DNA of 64,000 bases from Stenotrophomonas bentonitica (lineage in GTDB: Bacteria; Pseudomonadota; Gammaproteobacteria; Xanthomonadales; Xanthomonadaceae), in assembly GCF_002887735.1 (NCBI RefSeq), contig NZ_PKQP01000005.1, forward strand, positions 1-64,000, in the 5' to 3' direction. Below the pieces are notes generated by a model. That model worked only from the letters and a program-made list of their open reading frames with translations, ran no database searches and was not told where the DNA came from. The position numbers and the translations under genes were made by a program. Of the stretch, positions 52,947 to 62,853 are shown piece after piece. Numbering within the stretch: position 1 is the stretch's first letter; each line of letters opens with the position of its first letter.

Positions 52947-54314
52947 ATGAGCGCCGACCGTTTCGTTTCACCCGACGATATCCGCAGCCTGTTCGCCCAG
53001 GCGATGTCCACCATGTACCGCACCGAAGTGCCGCTGTACGGCACGCTGGTCGACCTGGTGGCCGAGATCAACGACGCCGTGCTGACCGCCAACCCGGCGC
53101 TGGCCGAACAGCTGGACCGCACCGACGAACGCGCCCGCCTCGACCAGGAGCGCCATGGCGCGATCCGGGTCGGCACTGCCGGGGAACTGGCGACGCTGGG
53201 ACGCCTGTTCGCGCTGATGGGCATGTACCCGGTGGGGTATTACGACCTCTCGGTGGCCGGCGTGCCGGTGCATTCCACCGCCTTCCGCCCACGCACCGCG
53301 CAGGCGCTGGCGCGCAACCCGTTCCGCGTGTTCACCTCGCTGCTGCGCCTGGAGCTGATCGAGAATGTCGCGCTGCGTGAGCAGTCCGCTGCCATCCTTG
53401 CCCAGCGCCGGATCTTCACCGATGCCGCGCTGGCCCTGATCGAACAGGCAGAACGCGAGGGTGGCCTGGATGAAGCCGATGCGCGCCGCTTCGTCATCGA
53501 AGCGCTGGAGACCTTCCGCTGGCATGGCGATGCGACGGTTTCGCTCGCCACCTACCACGCGCTGCACGACGCGCACCGGCTGATCGCCGATGTGGTCAGC
53601 TTCCGCGGCCCGCACATCAACCACCTGACCCCGCGCACGCTGGACATCGACGCTGCGCAGGCCGGCATGCTTGCACGCGGCATCGATGCCAAGGCCGTGA
53701 TCGAAGGCCCGCCACCGCGCCGCTGCCCGATCCTGCTGCGCCAGACCAGCTTCAAGGCGCTGCAAGAAACCGTGCAGTTCCCCTCTGGCGATGCAGGCGA
53801 CGCCGGCACGCATACCGCGCGTTTCGGTGAGATCGAACAGCGCGGCCTCGCGCTGACACCCAAGGGCCGCGCGCTGTATGACCAGCTGCTTGCACAGGCG
53901 CGCGACAGCGGCGGCGCCGGCAGTACCGGCCAGGACTATCCGACGCGTCTGGCGGCGGCATTCAGCGCCTTCCCGGATGACCACGACACCCTGCGCCGCG
54001 AAGGCCTGGGCTACTACCGGTACGCCCTGACCGATGCTGGGCGCGCCACCCCGGCCGCAGTCGGCGACCTGCCGGCCGAAGCGCTGATCGCCGCTGGCCT
54101 GGCCAGCGCCGATCCGATCGTCTACGAAGATTTCCTGCCGGTCAGCGCCGCAGGCATCTTCCAGTCCAACCTGGGCGGCGACGAACAACGTGCCTATGCC
54201 GCGCATGCCAACCGCGATGCCTTCGAGCAGGCGCTGGGCATGAAGGTGGAGGACGAGTTCGCGATCTACGAGCGGCTGCAGGCCGAGTCGCTGGCGAGCC
54301 TGCGTACTGCCTGA
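52947..54314 (+). CDS. DUF1338 2-oxoadipate dioxygenase/decarboxylase (HglS-like)
   Basis: A 455-residue protein of the DUF1338/YdcJ family. Pseudomonas HglS of this family converts 2-oxoadipate to D-2-hydroxyglutarate in lysine breakdown, using iron in a VOC-type fold. Candidate metal residues are the His in VPVHSTAFRP, the His pair in GPHINHLTPRTLDID and the Glu in ARFGEIEQRG. It is flanked by REP elements on both sides and stands alone, so assignment to lysine catabolism rests on family only; no other lysine genes are near. Confidence 0.85.
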   Translation: MSADRFVSPDDIRSLFAQAMSTMYRTEVPLYGTLVDLVAEINDAVLTANPALAEQLDRTDERARLDQERHGAIRVGTAGELATLGRLFALMGMYPVGYYDLSVAGVPVHSTAFRPRTAQALARNPFRVFTSLLRLELIENVALREQSAAILAQRRIFTDAALALIEQAEREGGLDEADARRFVIEALETFRWHGDATVSLATYHALHDAHRLIADVVSFRGPHINHLTPRTLDIDAAQAGMLARGIDAKAVIEGPPPRRCPILLRQTSFKALQETVQFPSGDAGDAGTHTARFGEIEQRGLALTPKGRALYDQLLAQARDSGGAGSTGQDYPTRLAAAFSAFPDDHDTLRREGLGYYRYALTDAGRATPAAVGDLPAEALIAAGLASADPIVYEDFLPVSAAGIFQSNLGGDEQRAYAAHANRDAFEQALGMKVEDEFAIYERLQAESLASLRTA

Positions 54315-54319
54315 CGGAA

Positions 54320-54345
54320 GGTGCCGGCCAGCGGCCGGCACTACC
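54320..54345. repeat. SMAG REP palindrome
   Basis: GGTGCCGGCC-AGC-GGCCGGCACTACC, nearly a full dyad, between the convergent DUF1338 and CoA-transferase genes. Confidence 0.88.
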
Positions 54346-54354
54346 CTTGGACGA

Positions 54355-55869
54355 TTACGCCTTCATCGTCCCGGTATCCAGCCAGCGCTGGTGCCACGAC
54401 AAGGCTTCCGGCAGCAGGTGCGGGGTGTGCTTGCCATAGCTCTCGCGGCTGGCGCGGTCGAAGTAGTCGTTCAACTGATCGCGGAAATCCGGATGCGCGC
54501 AGTTGTCGATCACCACCCGCGCCCGCTTGCGCGGGGTCAGCCCGCGCAGATCGGCCAGGCCCTGTTCGGTGACGATCACCGACACATCGTGCTCGGTGTG
54601 ATCCACATGGCTGACCATCGGCACGATCGCCGAGATGCTGCCGTTCTTCGCCGTCGAAGGACTCAGGAACGCGGACAGGAAACCGTTGCGCGCGAAGTCG
54701 CCCGAGCCGCCGATACCGTTCATGATCCGGCTGCCCATCACGTGGGTCGAGTTGACGTTGCCGTACAGGTCGGCCTCGATCATCCCGTTCATGCCGATGC
54801 AGCCCAGGCGACGCACCAGCTCCGGATGGTTCGAGATTTCCTGTGTGCGCATGATGATGCGCTCGCGGTAGAAATCGATGTGTTCCTTGAAGGTCTCGTT
54901 CGCCTGCGGGCTCAGCGCGAAGCCGGTGCACGAGGCGTAGCTCAGCACGCCATCGCGCAGCAGATCGAGCATGCCGTCCTGGATCACCTCGGTGAACGCG
55001 CTCAGATCGCGGAAGCCGCTCTTGGCCAGCCCGGCCAGTACGGCGTTCGGAATGTTGCCCACGCCGCTCTGCAGCGGCAGCAGGTTGGCCGGCAGGCGGC
55101 CCTTGGCCACTTCGTGCTTGAGGAACTCGATCAGGTACTGCGCGATCTGCTCGCTGGTGGTGTCGATCGGGCTGAAGGGGCTGTTGCGGTCCGGGCCGTT
55201 GGTGCGCACCACGGCCACGATCTTGTCCGGGTCGCAGCGCAGCGCGGTCTCGCCGATGCGGTCGTTGGCGTGCACCAGCGGAATCGGCTTGCGGTGCGGC
55301 GGCAGCGCGGTGCCGTAGTAGATGTCATGCATGCCGTCCACGCCGGCCGGCTGCCATTCGTTGACCTCGACGATCACCTTCTTGGCCAGGTCCAGCCAGG
55401 TCTTGTTGTTGCCGACCGAGGTGGAGGGCACCAGCGAGCCGTCCTCGCGGATCGCCGAGACCTCGATCACCGCTGTGTCGATATCGCCGTAGAAGCCGAA
55501 CCACACGTGCTGGGCGACATGGCTGAGGTGGATGTCGATGTAATCCAGCTTGCCCTCGTTGATGCGGTTGCGCGCATCCGGGTCGCTCTGGAAGGGCATG
55601 CGCATCGCGATGCCATCGGCCTTGGCCAGCGCGCCATCCAGCTCCGGCGCGGTCGAGGCACCGGTCATCAGGCTGATCTGGAAGGGCAGGCCCTGGGCGT
55701 GCACCGCCTCGATGCGCTGCGCCAGCGCGACCGGCACCGCCTTGGGGTAGCCTGAACCGGTAAAGCCGCTCATGGCGACGGTTTCACCCGGCTGGATCAG
55801 GGCGGCGGCAGCTTCGGCGGAGACAACGCGGTCACGCAGATGCGCGTTTGCAATGCGATCGACAGACAT
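54355..55869 (-). CDS. acetyl-CoA hydrolase/transferase (succinyl-CoA:acetate type)
   Basis: Class I CoA-transferase (504 aa), the size of AarC/Cat1, which moves CoA between succinate and acetate. The catalytic Glu is in SAFTEVIQDGMLDLL; the GIGGSGDFARNGFLS glycine-rich loop and SGVGNIPNAVL are typical, as is the N-terminal GETVAMSGFTGSGYPKAVPVAL. Either succinyl-CoA:acetate transfer or hydrolysis is possible. The listed ATG begins MSVDRIANAHLRD and has no clear ribosome site; an in-frame ATG 28 codons upstream is an alternative. Confidence 0.92.
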   Translation of the reverse strand: MSVDRIANAHLRDRVVSAEAAAALIQPGETVAMSGFTGSGYPKAVPVALAQRIEAVHAQGLPFQISLMTGASTAPELDGALAKADGIAMRMPFQSDPDARNRINEGKLDYIDIHLSHVAQHVWFGFYGDIDTAVIEVSAIREDGSLVPSTSVGNNKTWLDLAKKVIVEVNEWQPAGVDGMHDIYYGTALPPHRKPIPLVHANDRIGETALRCDPDKIVAVVRTNGPDRNSPFSPIDTTSEQIAQYLIEFLKHEVAKGRLPANLLPLQSGVGNIPNAVLAGLAKSGFRDLSAFTEVIQDGMLDLLRDGVLSYASCTGFALSPQANETFKEHIDFYRERIIMRTQEISNHPELVRRLGCIGMNGMIEADLYGNVNSTHVMGSRIMNGIGGSGDFARNGFLSAFLSPSTAKNGSISAIVPMVSHVDHTEHDVSVIVTEQGLADLRGLTPRKRARVVIDNCAHPDFRDQLNDYFDRASRESYGKHTPHLLPEALSWHQRWLDTGTMKA

Positions 55870-56081
55870 GACGACAACGTTTTTGGGGGGATCTCCATTA
55901 TCGGCGATCCGCGCAGTGGCAGGGGTTCTACCTTGGTGGGATGGCGTTTTCACGCCACTGCCTCCCTGTTCAGGTATTCCACCTTCTTCTGTACCCGCAA
56001 GTATTGTTTTGCAGTGCAGCGTGCAAGTTCGTCGCCGACCCTAGAAGATCGACCTGCATCCCGACGTGGGGGAGGGAGCAG
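55870..56081. other. intergenic stretch before glnE
   Basis: About 210 bases between the CoA-transferase start and an orphan hairpin terminator. It has two small inverted repeats (TGGCG/CGCCA at 55942-55957, and TTGCA/TGCAA near 56011-56028). No protein gene. It may contain the promoter of the CoA-transferase on the minus strand and a small RNA on the plus strand. Confidence 0.4.
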
Positions 56082-56117
56082 AGCCCGCTGGCAGTTCGCT
56101 GCAAGCGGGCTTTTTTA
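56082..56117 (+). terminator. orphan rho-independent terminator
   Basis: AGCCCGCT-GGCAG-TTCG-CTGCA-AGCGGGCT followed by TTTTTAT is a classical terminator on the plus strand. The preceding gene runs the other way, so there is no known transcript for it to end. It may mark a small RNA or a premature stop for the glnE leader. Confidence 0.7.
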
Positions 56118-56176
56118 TGTCTCGCCTCCGGAGTACCGGGGTGCCGATGGGGTCTCCCGTGTCGACACGCGACCGG

Positions 56177-56182
56177 CATAAT
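56177..56182 (+). promoter_or_regulatory. -10 box immediately before glnE (leaderless candidate)
   Basis: CATAAT ends six bases, all C, before the glnE ATG. There is no Shine-Dalgarno sequence between box and start. The -35 region is weak. Confidence 0.45.
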
Positions 56183-56188
56183 CCCCCC

Positions 56189-59029
56189 ATGCCGATTTCC
56201 GACCTTGCCGCGCCCGCGCGCGTCCCCGACGCCCTTGTTCCCCTGGTTGATCGCGCCTTGGCCCGCCTGGCCCTGTCGCTGACCGATGGCGGCCACTGGC
56301 CGCCCCCGGCGCCGGTACTCGACACCGTGCGCGCGCTGGCCGTCACCAGCGATTTCGCCATCGACACCCTGTGCCGCCAGCCGGCCCTGTTGTCGCATCT
56401 CACCCAGGACGGCTGCCCCCCGCTGCCGCTGCCGGAACTGGATCCACTGCAGCCCAGCGAATGGCAGCAGCGCCTGCGCCGCTATCGCACCGCCGCCTCC
56501 ACCCGCCTGATCTGGCGCGACCTGACCGGGCTGGATGACGTTCCGGCCACGCTCGCCGGTGCCACCCGCCTGGCGGAGGAATGCCTGCAGCTCGCGCTTT
56601 CCGCGCTGGAGCAGGAATTCACCGGCCGCCATGGCGTGGTCCGCGCGGCCGACGGCAGCGCGCAGCAACTCGTGGTGTTCGGGCTGGGCAAGCTCGGTGG
56701 CGGCGAACTCAATTTCAGTTCGGATGTCGATCTGGTCTACGCCTACCCGCAGGGCGGTGAATCCGATGGCGCGCGCCCGCTCGCGGCCGAGGAGTATTTC
56801 GCACGCCTTGGCCAGCGTCTGGCGCGGTTGCTGGATGACACCACCGTGGATGGCTTCAGCCACCGCGTCGATCTGCGCCTGCGCCCGTTCGGCAATGCCG
56901 GGCGGGTCGCGCTGTCGTTCGCCGGCATGGACCAGTACTTCCAGCGCGAAGGCCGTGACTGGGAGCGCTATGCCTGGCTGAAGGCGCGCGCCGTCGCCGG
57001 TGATATCGCGGCGGGCGAAGCGTGGCTGCAGACGTTGCGCCCATTCGTGTACCGCCGCTATCTGGATTTCACCGCGCTTGATGGTCTGCGCGAGATGAAG
57101 GCCGCGATCACCGCCGAGGTCTCGCGCCGCGAGATGCACGATGACATCAAGCGCGGCCCCGGTGGCATCCGAGAGATCGAATTCCTCGCGCAGGCCCTGC
57201 AGCTGATCCGCGGCGGCCGCGAAGCGCCGCTGCGCGAGCGTCGCCTGCTGCACGCGCTGCCGGCGCTGGTTGCCTCCGGCCAGATGGCCGAGCAGGACGG
57301 CGCCGACCTGCTGCATGCCTACGGTTTCCTGCGTCGCCTGGAAAACCGCCTGCAGATGCTGCGCGACGCACAGACCCACGCGCTGCCTACCGACGCCACC
57401 GACCGCCTGCGCATTGCCAGTGGACTCGGTTACGACGACTGGGACGCGCTGGTCGCCGCGCTGGATGTGCAGCGCGAGCGGGTCAGCACCGAGTTCGCCG
57501 CGCTGCTCGCACCGCGCCGTGGTCAGGCAGCGCCGGATGCGCTGGCCAGCTACTGGCGTGGGCTGCCCGACAACGGCAGTGCCGAGGTGCTGGCCGAGGC
57601 CGGCTTCTTCGACGCCGGCAGCGCCGATCAATCGCTGCGTGATTTCGCGCAGAGCTCCGGGGTGAAGTCGCTGTCCGACGCCGCGCGTGCGCGCCTGGAC
57701 CGCGTGCTGCCGGCGCTGCTGCACGCCGCCACGCGCTCACCGCAGCCGGATGCCGCGCTCAAGCGCGTACTCGGTCTGCTGCAGGCGATCCTGCGCCGCA
57801 CCAGCTATCTCGCCCTGCTCGATGAACAACCCAGTGCATTGGCGCGCCTGGTCGACGTGCTTGCACGCAGCGCGCTGCTGGCCGAGCGTCTGGCGGCGTA
57901 TCCCTTGTTGCTCGACGAGCTGCTCGATGTGCGCGTCTCCGGCCCAATGCCGGATGCGGCGGGCATGCAGGCCGAGTGCGCTGTCGCGCTGACGATCGAT
58001 GATCCCGAGGCCGCGCTGCGACTGCTCAACGAGACGCGCCTGGCATTGAGCTTCCGCATGGCGATGGCCACGCTGGATGGCCGTCAGCGCGCGGTCGATA
58101 CCACCCGTCAACTGGCCGAGCTTGCGCAGGCGGTGGTGGTCACGGTGCTCGCGCTGGTGCAGGCCGACATGCAGCGCCAGCACGGCGGCATTCCCGGCGG
58201 ACGTTTCGCCATCATCGGTTACGGCAGCCTGGGCGGACTGGAGCTGGGCTTCGGCTCGGACCTGGATTTGGTCTTCCTGCACGATCACCCGGCCGATCAG
58301 GACAGCAGCGACGGCCCACGCCCGCTGGATCCCGGCCGTTGGTACGCGCGCCTGGCGCAGAAGGTGATGGCGATGCTCGGCGCGGTCACCGCCGCCGGCC
58401 GCCTGTACGACATCGACGTGCGGCTGCGCCCCGATGGCGGCAAAGGCGCGCTGGTGTCCTCACTGGCCAGCTACACCGAATACCAGCGCGAACGCGCCTG
58501 GACCTGGGAGCATCAGGCACTGGTGCGTGCCCGCGCCATTGCCGGCGATGACTCGCTGTTGGCCGACTTCGAACGTGTGCGCGCGCAGACGCTGGCGCGC
58601 CCGCGCGACAACGCGGTGCTCTACACCGACGTGCTCAAGATGCGGGCGCGCATGCGTGCCGAACTGGACCGCAGCGATGCCGCACGGCTCGATCTCAAGC
58701 AGGGCGTCGGTGGCATTGTCGATCTCGAATTCCTGCTGCAGACCGGCGTGCTCGACAGCGCCGTTACGCACCCGCAGGTGGTGCAACCGCGCGATACCCC
58801 CAGCCTGATCGACGCGCTGGCCGACATCGCCTGGCTGCCCGGCGGCACCCGCGACGGCCTGCACGAGGCGCATGCGGCGCTGCTGGATGTGGGCCTGGCC
58901 TGCACGCTGGACCGCCGCCCGCGCCTGGCGCCACCGACACCGGCATTGGAAGCGGCGCGCGCGATGATCACCGCGGCGAGCGATGCGGCGGGGTTGCCGT
59001 TCCAGGTGCGGATCGACGTTGTGAGCTGA
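56189..59029 (+). CDS. glnE: bifunctional glutamine synthetase adenylyltransferase/deadenylyltransferase
   Basis: Adds or removes AMP on glutamine synthetase in response to PII (946 aa). It has two nucleotidyltransferase halves. The N-terminal half has [24 protein letters not shown] with the DxD pair, and is the deadenylylating domain. The C-terminal half has [25 protein letters not shown] and is the adenylylating domain. Helical linkers join them, and a PII-binding region is expected in the middle. Length matches the family. The long upstream open frame crosses the terminator and is not used. Confidence 0.96.
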   Translation: MPISDLAAPARVPDALVPLVDRALARLALSLTDGGHWPPPAPVLDTVRALAVTSDFAIDTLCRQPALLSHLTQDGCPPLPLPELDPLQPSEWQQRLRRYRTAASTRLIWRDLTGLDDVPATLAGATRLAEECLQLALSALEQEFTGRHGVVRAADGSAQQLVVFGLGKLGGGELNFSSDVDLVYAYPQGGESDGARPLAAEEYFARLGQRLARLLDDTTVDGFSHRVDLRLRPFGNAGRVALSFAGMDQYFQREGRDWERYAWLKARAVAGDIAAGEAWLQTLRPFVYRRYLDFTALDGLREMKAAITAEVSRREMHDDIKRGPGGIREIEFLAQALQLIRGGREAPLRERRLLHALPALVASGQMAEQDGADLLHAYGFLRRLENRLQMLRDAQTHALPTDATDRLRIASGLGYDDWDALVAALDVQRERVSTEFAALLAPRRGQAAPDALASYWRGLPDNGSAEVLAEAGFFDAGSADQSLRDFAQSSGVKSLSDAARARLDRVLPALLHAATRSPQPDAALKRVLGLLQAILRRTSYLALLDEQPSALARLVDVLARSALLAERLAAYPLLLDELLDVRVSGPMPDAAGMQAECAVALTIDDPEAALRLLNETRLALSFRMAMATLDGRQRAVDTTRQLAELAQAVVVTVLALVQADMQRQHGGIPGGRFAIIGYGSLGGLELGFGSDLDLVFLHDHPADQDSSDGPRPLDPGRWYARLAQKVMAMLGAVTAAGRLYDIDVRLRPDGGKGALVSSLASYTEYQRERAWTWEHQALVRARAIAGDDSLLADFERVRAQTLARPRDNAVLYTDVLKMRARMRAELDRSDAARLDLKQGVGGIVDLEFLLQTGVLDSAVTHPQVVQPRDTPSLIDALADIAWLPGGTRDGLHEAHAALLDVGLACTLDRRPRLAPPTPALEAARAMITAASDAAGLPFQVRIDVVS

Positions 59030-59095
59030 CGGCGGTTTGTCCGGGCATGGCCTCGCGGTGCTCTGGCACCGGTAGTGGGCGATCGGCGCCCAATG

Positions 59096-59650
59096 TCACA
59101 CCGGGCGCGGTGCCATCTTCCATAGCAGCGCGCGGAACGGCGCCAGCAGGAACACGCCGATCATCAACTTCACCGCCAGATCGCCCAGCGCCCAGCTCAC
59201 CCACGGCAGGCTGGAACCGGCGAAGGCGATGCTCCAGAAAATCGTCGTATCCAGCGTTGCGCTGCAGGTGGTCGCCACCATCGGCGCGCGCCACCAGTGC
59301 CCACGGCGCAGCCGGTCGAACACGGTGATGTCCAGCAGCTGCGCGGCGATGAAGGCGACGCACGAGGCCACCGCGATCCGCGGCGTGGCGATCCAGATCG
59401 ACAGCAGTACCGCCAGCGCAAAGCCCGCCCAGGCCACCTTGCGCGCGGCCTGCGGCCCGAAGCGGCGATTGATCAGGTTGCTCACCAGGAACGCCACCGG
59501 ATAGCTGAAAGCGCCCCAGGTCAGCCAATCGTTGATCGGGTACTGCACCAGCACGTTCGAGCCCAGCACCACCGCGCCCATGGCCAGCACCGCCAGCAGC
59601 AGCGAGCGCGGGGTCAACGGGGCAAAGGCAATGGCAGGACGCGCGGACAT
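59096..59650 (-). CDS. VUT family transporter (queuosine precursor type)
   Basis: A 184-residue inner-membrane protein with five or six helices. Characteristic segments are INDWLTWGAFSYPVAFLVSNLINRRFG, ASCVAFIAAQLLDITVFDRLR and ATTCSATLDTTIFWSIAFAG, which fit the VUT/YhhQ family. E. coli YhhQ imports preQ0/preQ1 for queuosine synthesis; the activity here is inferred from family. It converges with glnE. Confidence 0.87.
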   Translation of the reverse strand: MSARPAIAFAPLTPRSLLLAVLAMGAVVLGSNVLVQYPINDWLTWGAFSYPVAFLVSNLINRRFGPQAARKVAWAGFALAVLLSIWIATPRIAVASCVAFIAAQLLDITVFDRLRRGHWWRAPMVATTCSATLDTTIFWSIAFAGSSLPWVSWALGDLAVKLMIGVFLLAPFRALLWKMAPRPV

Positions 59651-59726
59651 GGCGAGCCGGGGGAATAGGGGGAAGCGGCGGATTATCCGGGCTTGGCCAC
59701 CCCAGGGCCAGCCCGGGCCGGTTTGC

Positions 59727-60251
59727 CTACCAGCGTTCGCTCAGGTTGCTGGCGGCAGCGTCGGTGGTCGGCAGGAAGGCCAAGGCCGCGCCGTCGACCG
59801 CAGTCACGGTCCAGCCGGCACCGGCCGGCGTCGGCTCGAAGGCCAGCACATCGCCGACTGCCACCGCGGGCGCGGACGTGTCGCTGCGGGCCGGCCACTG
59901 CAGTAGTGCCAGGTCGTCTGGTGCGTCGGGGTTTTTCAGCGCCACCTGGAAGCCGCCATCGGCCTGGGGCTCGATCCGCTCCACGGTCAGCGGCGGCAGC
60001 GGGCCGGCCTTTTCCGCGCGGGCGACGCGCGCCCGGCTGCGTTGGACCGATCCGTCGTGCAGCTTGCCGATCCCGGCCGAGGTCAGCCAGATCGGCGCGG
60101 TGACGACAACCAGACTCACCACCGAAGTCACGGCCACGCTGCTGGCGACCGGGTGGCGGTAGACGGAATACTGCGCCTGGGCCGGCAGGCTGGCGGCGAA
60201 CAGTGCCACGACCAGTGCCGGGGCGATGACGCGCGGTGAGAGCTGTTTCAT
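59727..60251 (-). CDS. membrane/exported protein, paralogue of next gene
   Basis: A 174-residue protein with a signal-like N-terminus (ending SLPAQAQY), a second hydrophobic segment (about 37-58, VASSVAVTSVVSLVVVTAPIW) and a soluble C-terminal half. It is a paralogue of the gene directly upstream: both share LPP(L/M)xVxxI, DGGFxVAL, NPDAPDDLALLQWPAR versus RPDAPDATALIDWPAR, GAGWTVTAxDGAALAFLPT and a final SERW. I recognise no named domain. Third of three same-strand genes that begin with a DUF2145 protein. Confidence 0.75.
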   Translation of the reverse strand: MKQLSPRVIAPALVVALFAASLPAQAQYSVYRHPVASSVAVTSVVSLVVVTAPIWLTSAGIGKLHDGSVQRSRARVARAEKAGPLPPLTVERIEPQADGGFQVALKNPDAPDDLALLQWPARSDTSAPAVAVGDVLAFEPTPAGAGWTVTAVDGAALAFLPTTDAAASNLSERW

Positions 60252-60292
60252 CTGATCACTCCGTTCACAGAAAGGGGAGAAGGCTACGGGCG

Positions 60293-60796
60293 CTACCAGC
60301 GCTCGCTGGAGTGCCCGGCGGCCGCGTCCGGCGTCGGCAGGAAGGCCAGCGCCGCACCGTCAGCGGCCGTGACGGTCCAACCCGCACCGACCTCGGTGGG
60401 CTCGAAATGCAGCACGTCGCCCACCTTGAGCGTCGCGGCCGGATTGTCCGCGCGTGCCGGCCAGTCGATCAGCGCGGTCGCATCGGGGGCGTCAGGCCGC
60501 TGCAGCGCAACGTGGAAACCCCCGTCGGGCTGGCGATCAATCTGCTGCACGGCCATCGGTGGCAGCGGCACGGCCTTGCCGGTATCAGGCTTGGTGCGCT
60601 TGGAACCTTCGCGGACGCTCTGCGACCCCTTGGCCACCAGCAACACCGGCGAGGCTGCAATGAACGAGACGGTGTAGACGCTGATCACCGCGCTCACGCC
60701 CGAGGCCTGATTGCCGTTGAGATTGCCGGCCGATGCAGGGAGCACGGTAAGCGCAGACACAGCGAGCAGGCCCGCACAGAGAAGGGATTTCGTCAT
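60293..60796 (-). CDS. membrane/exported protein, paralogue of previous gene
   Basis: A 167-residue protein with a signal peptide (ending at LPASAGN), a second hydrophobic segment (about 38-58, SVYTVSFIAASPVLLVAKG) and a soluble domain that matches its neighbour. The chosen ATG has AGGAC eight bases upstream. An alternative ATG at 60835 overlaps the DUF2145 stop as ATGA but would add 13 residues before the signal. Function unknown; it is translated close to the DUF2145 gene, so they probably act together. Confidence 0.75.
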   Translation of the reverse strand: MTKSLLCAGLLAVSALTVLPASAGNLNGNQASGVSAVISVYTVSFIAASPVLLVAKGSQSVREGSKRTKPDTGKAVPLPPMAVQQIDRQPDGGFHVALQRPDAPDATALIDWPARADNPAATLKVGDVLHFEPTEVGAGWTVTAADGAALAFLPTPDAAAGHSSERW

Positions 60797-60831
60797 GACG
60801 CAGGTCCTGGAGAGGGAAGGGGATGATGCGC

Positions 60832-61695
60832 TCATGGTTTCGGCGCCGCGGCGCCGTCCACCGGTACGTGGGCCACGGTGAGCTCCTGCTGCAGCGCGTG
60901 ACGCTGTGCAAGGAAATCAAACACGGACTCGACGGTCACCACCGAGTAATTGCCCGAGATACGTTCGCTGGCTGGATGATCGGTCACCGCAGCATTTGGC
61001 ACGAAGAAGCGCGCGCCCAGCCGCTTGGCCACACCGATATGCAACGTGCTGGGGCGATAGTCGCGCTCCTTCAGCCAGGCCTGCGCCTGAGCACGCTTGA
61101 TCAGCAATGTCCCGTCGTCCTCATGCGCCAGTGCAGCGGCCAGCACCTCAAGCACCCACTGATTGGAATTCTGGTACTCGTCGCGGAACGGGTAGGCAAC
61201 CACGCTGTAGCGTGGCTCATGCAGCGCACGCGCCTGGATGGCAGGCGGGGTGAGCATCGCGATCAACGCCTTGCGAACCGCCGGCGTCGGCACCCCGATG
61301 CGCAGATCGGTATGGCTGCCACTTTCGCCGATGAAGGTACTCAGTCCTTCCCGGAACAGCTCGGACTGCGGTGATTTGCAGTGGTTGAGCAGGTGCACCG
61401 CGCGCCAGTTGCCATCGGCCTCACGCAACAGGAAGGCCAGGTGGCTATGGCGCAGACCGTACTTGCTGAGGTCCTGGCCACCGCGGGCGATGATCACCAC
61501 GTCCACGCTGTCCAGCGCGTCGAGTGTTTCCCCGGCGGTCAATGCCACATCGAACATCGCCGCCAACGATTGCGGGGTGGGATGACGCTCCTCGCACTGC
61601 GGTTCGGCCTGCGCGGTCAGCGCAGCGCCAAGCAGGGCGCCACACAGCAAAAGCGGGCGCAGGCGTTTGATCTGGGCAGCGAAAGGTACATCCAT
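60832..61695 (-). CDS. DUF2145 family exported protein
   Basis: A 287-residue protein with a signal peptide (ending ALTAQAEP). Segments such as VVIIARGGQDLSKYGLRHSHLAFLLREADGNWRAVHLLN and YRPSTLHIGVAKRLGARFFVPNAAVTDHP fit the DUF2145 family. The HSHLAF and NHC residues resemble an NlpC/P60-like or permuted papain-fold arrangement, but that is tentative. First gene of a three-gene unit with two tandem paralogues. Confidence 0.82.
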   Translation of the reverse strand: MDVPFAAQIKRLRPLLLCGALLGAALTAQAEPQCEERHPTPQSLAAMFDVALTAGETLDALDSVDVVIIARGGQDLSKYGLRHSHLAFLLREADGNWRAVHLLNHCKSPQSELFREGLSTFIGESGSHTDLRIGVPTPAVRKALIAMLTPPAIQARALHEPRYSVVAYPFRDEYQNSNQWVLEVLAAALAHEDDGTLLIKRAQAQAWLKERDYRPSTLHIGVAKRLGARFFVPNAAVTDHPASERISGNYSVVTVESVFDFLAQRHALQQELTVAHVPVDGAAAPKP

Positions 61696-61752
61696 GTCAC
61701 ACAGTCTCCGGCGGCACCGGCCGCGGCCGCATCATAGCGTTGTGCAAGGACG

Positions 61753-62724
61753 TCAGGCCTGAATCCCCAGCCGTGCGCGCACGTCCTCGGCAACCCGCGT
61801 GGTCTCACGCAACGGTTCGATGCGGCCCTGCGTCTGCCAGTCCAGCCAGCGTGCCTGCAAGCGGCCACGTTCGCGCAGCGCGTGCTGGAAGTGCGCCAGT
61901 CGTCCCTGCGCCTGCTCGGCCAGGGCCACCGCGACCGGCATGCGCGTGGCACACGCTTCAGAGAGCAGGTTCACCGAATCCGGCGAGACCACCACGCGGT
62001 TGGCCCAGCCCAGCAGGCCGGCGTACGGATTCACGCCGTCGCCGCCGTCGCCCCAGATCACGTTCGGCACATCGGCGAATGCACTGCGCAGCGCACCGAC
62101 CAGGGCCGGTGGTGTGCGTCGCGAAGTCGTGGCCAGCAGGCTGCCCCCCTCGGCGCGCAGCTGCGAAGCGAGTTGCTGGAACACCTGCACCATGTCCGGC
62201 TCGTGCCAGGGCGCGTGCGGGGTCGGCCCGCCGACCAGCAACGCAGTGCGCGGGCCGGGCAAGGCGCTGAACGCAGCGAACGCGGCACGGCCGCAGGCCA
62301 GCCAGTCATCGTTGACCGGATTGAGGCTGCCGAGCAGGGTGAGCACGTTGCTGCCGCGCAGGCGATCGTGCTCGGGCACCACCAGCAGGTCCCAGTGGCG
62401 CGGGCCCAGGCGCGGGTCGAGGATCTGCACCACCTTGGTGCCACGGCGGCGCAGTTCGCGCAGTGCCCCGGCGGCCTGGCGGCCACAGCCGACGGCCAGC
62501 TCCGGCGCTTGCGCGGCCAGTTCGGCAAAGGCCTCGCCGTAGCCGTTGGCCGCACCCGGCAACCAGCGCGGGGCCAGCCAGCGCCAGGGCGCGCGCGGGG
62601 TGAGCACCAGCGGACGATGCGCCCCCAGCTTCAATGCCGTGGCCAGGGCCACCGCCTGCCGCACATTGCCGGCACGGCCGTCAGTGATCGTCCAGGGCGG
62701 ACTCCATCGTTTCACGTATGGCAT
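61753..62724 (-). CDS. ELM1 family (mitochondrial fission ELM1-like) protein
   Basis: A 323-residue cytosolic protein. WTITDGRAGNVRQAVALATAL at the N-terminus, LLVGGPTPHAPW in the middle and VVSPDSVNLLSEACATRMPVAV near the end are the family marks, and the fold resembles GT-B glycosyltransferases, so a sugar-transfer role is possible. The function in bacteria is not known. It is encoded 57 bp upstream of the DUF2145 gene on the same strand, so co-transcription with that cluster is plausible. Confidence 0.88.
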   Translation of the reverse strand: MPYVKRWSPPWTITDGRAGNVRQAVALATALKLGAHRPLVLTPRAPWRWLAPRWLPGAANGYGEAFAELAAQAPELAVGCGRQAAGALRELRRRGTKVVQILDPRLGPRHWDLLVVPEHDRLRGSNVLTLLGSLNPVNDDWLACGRAAFAAFSALPGPRTALLVGGPTPHAPWHEPDMVQVFQQLASQLRAEGGSLLATTSRRTPPALVGALRSAFADVPNVIWGDGGDGVNPYAGLLGWANRVVVSPDSVNLLSEACATRMPVAVALAEQAQGRLAHFQHALRERGRLQARWLDWQTQGRIEPLRETTRVAEDVRARLGIQA

Positions 62725-62853
62725 TAATTCGTTTCAGTCAGGCTGGGTGTTGCAACTGTCGCGACACTCTACACTGCCAGCCTTCGCCGATCGCGCGGTC
62801 GCCCTCCCACGGTAGCCGATGCGCGAACGTTTCCCCTTGTTTCCGGAGGCTTC

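Noticed and set aside
59069..59095. GGTAGTGGGCGATCGGCGCCCA as another SMAG repeat
   Set aside because: It has the GTAG head but a different and shorter stem; too weak to claim as the same family.
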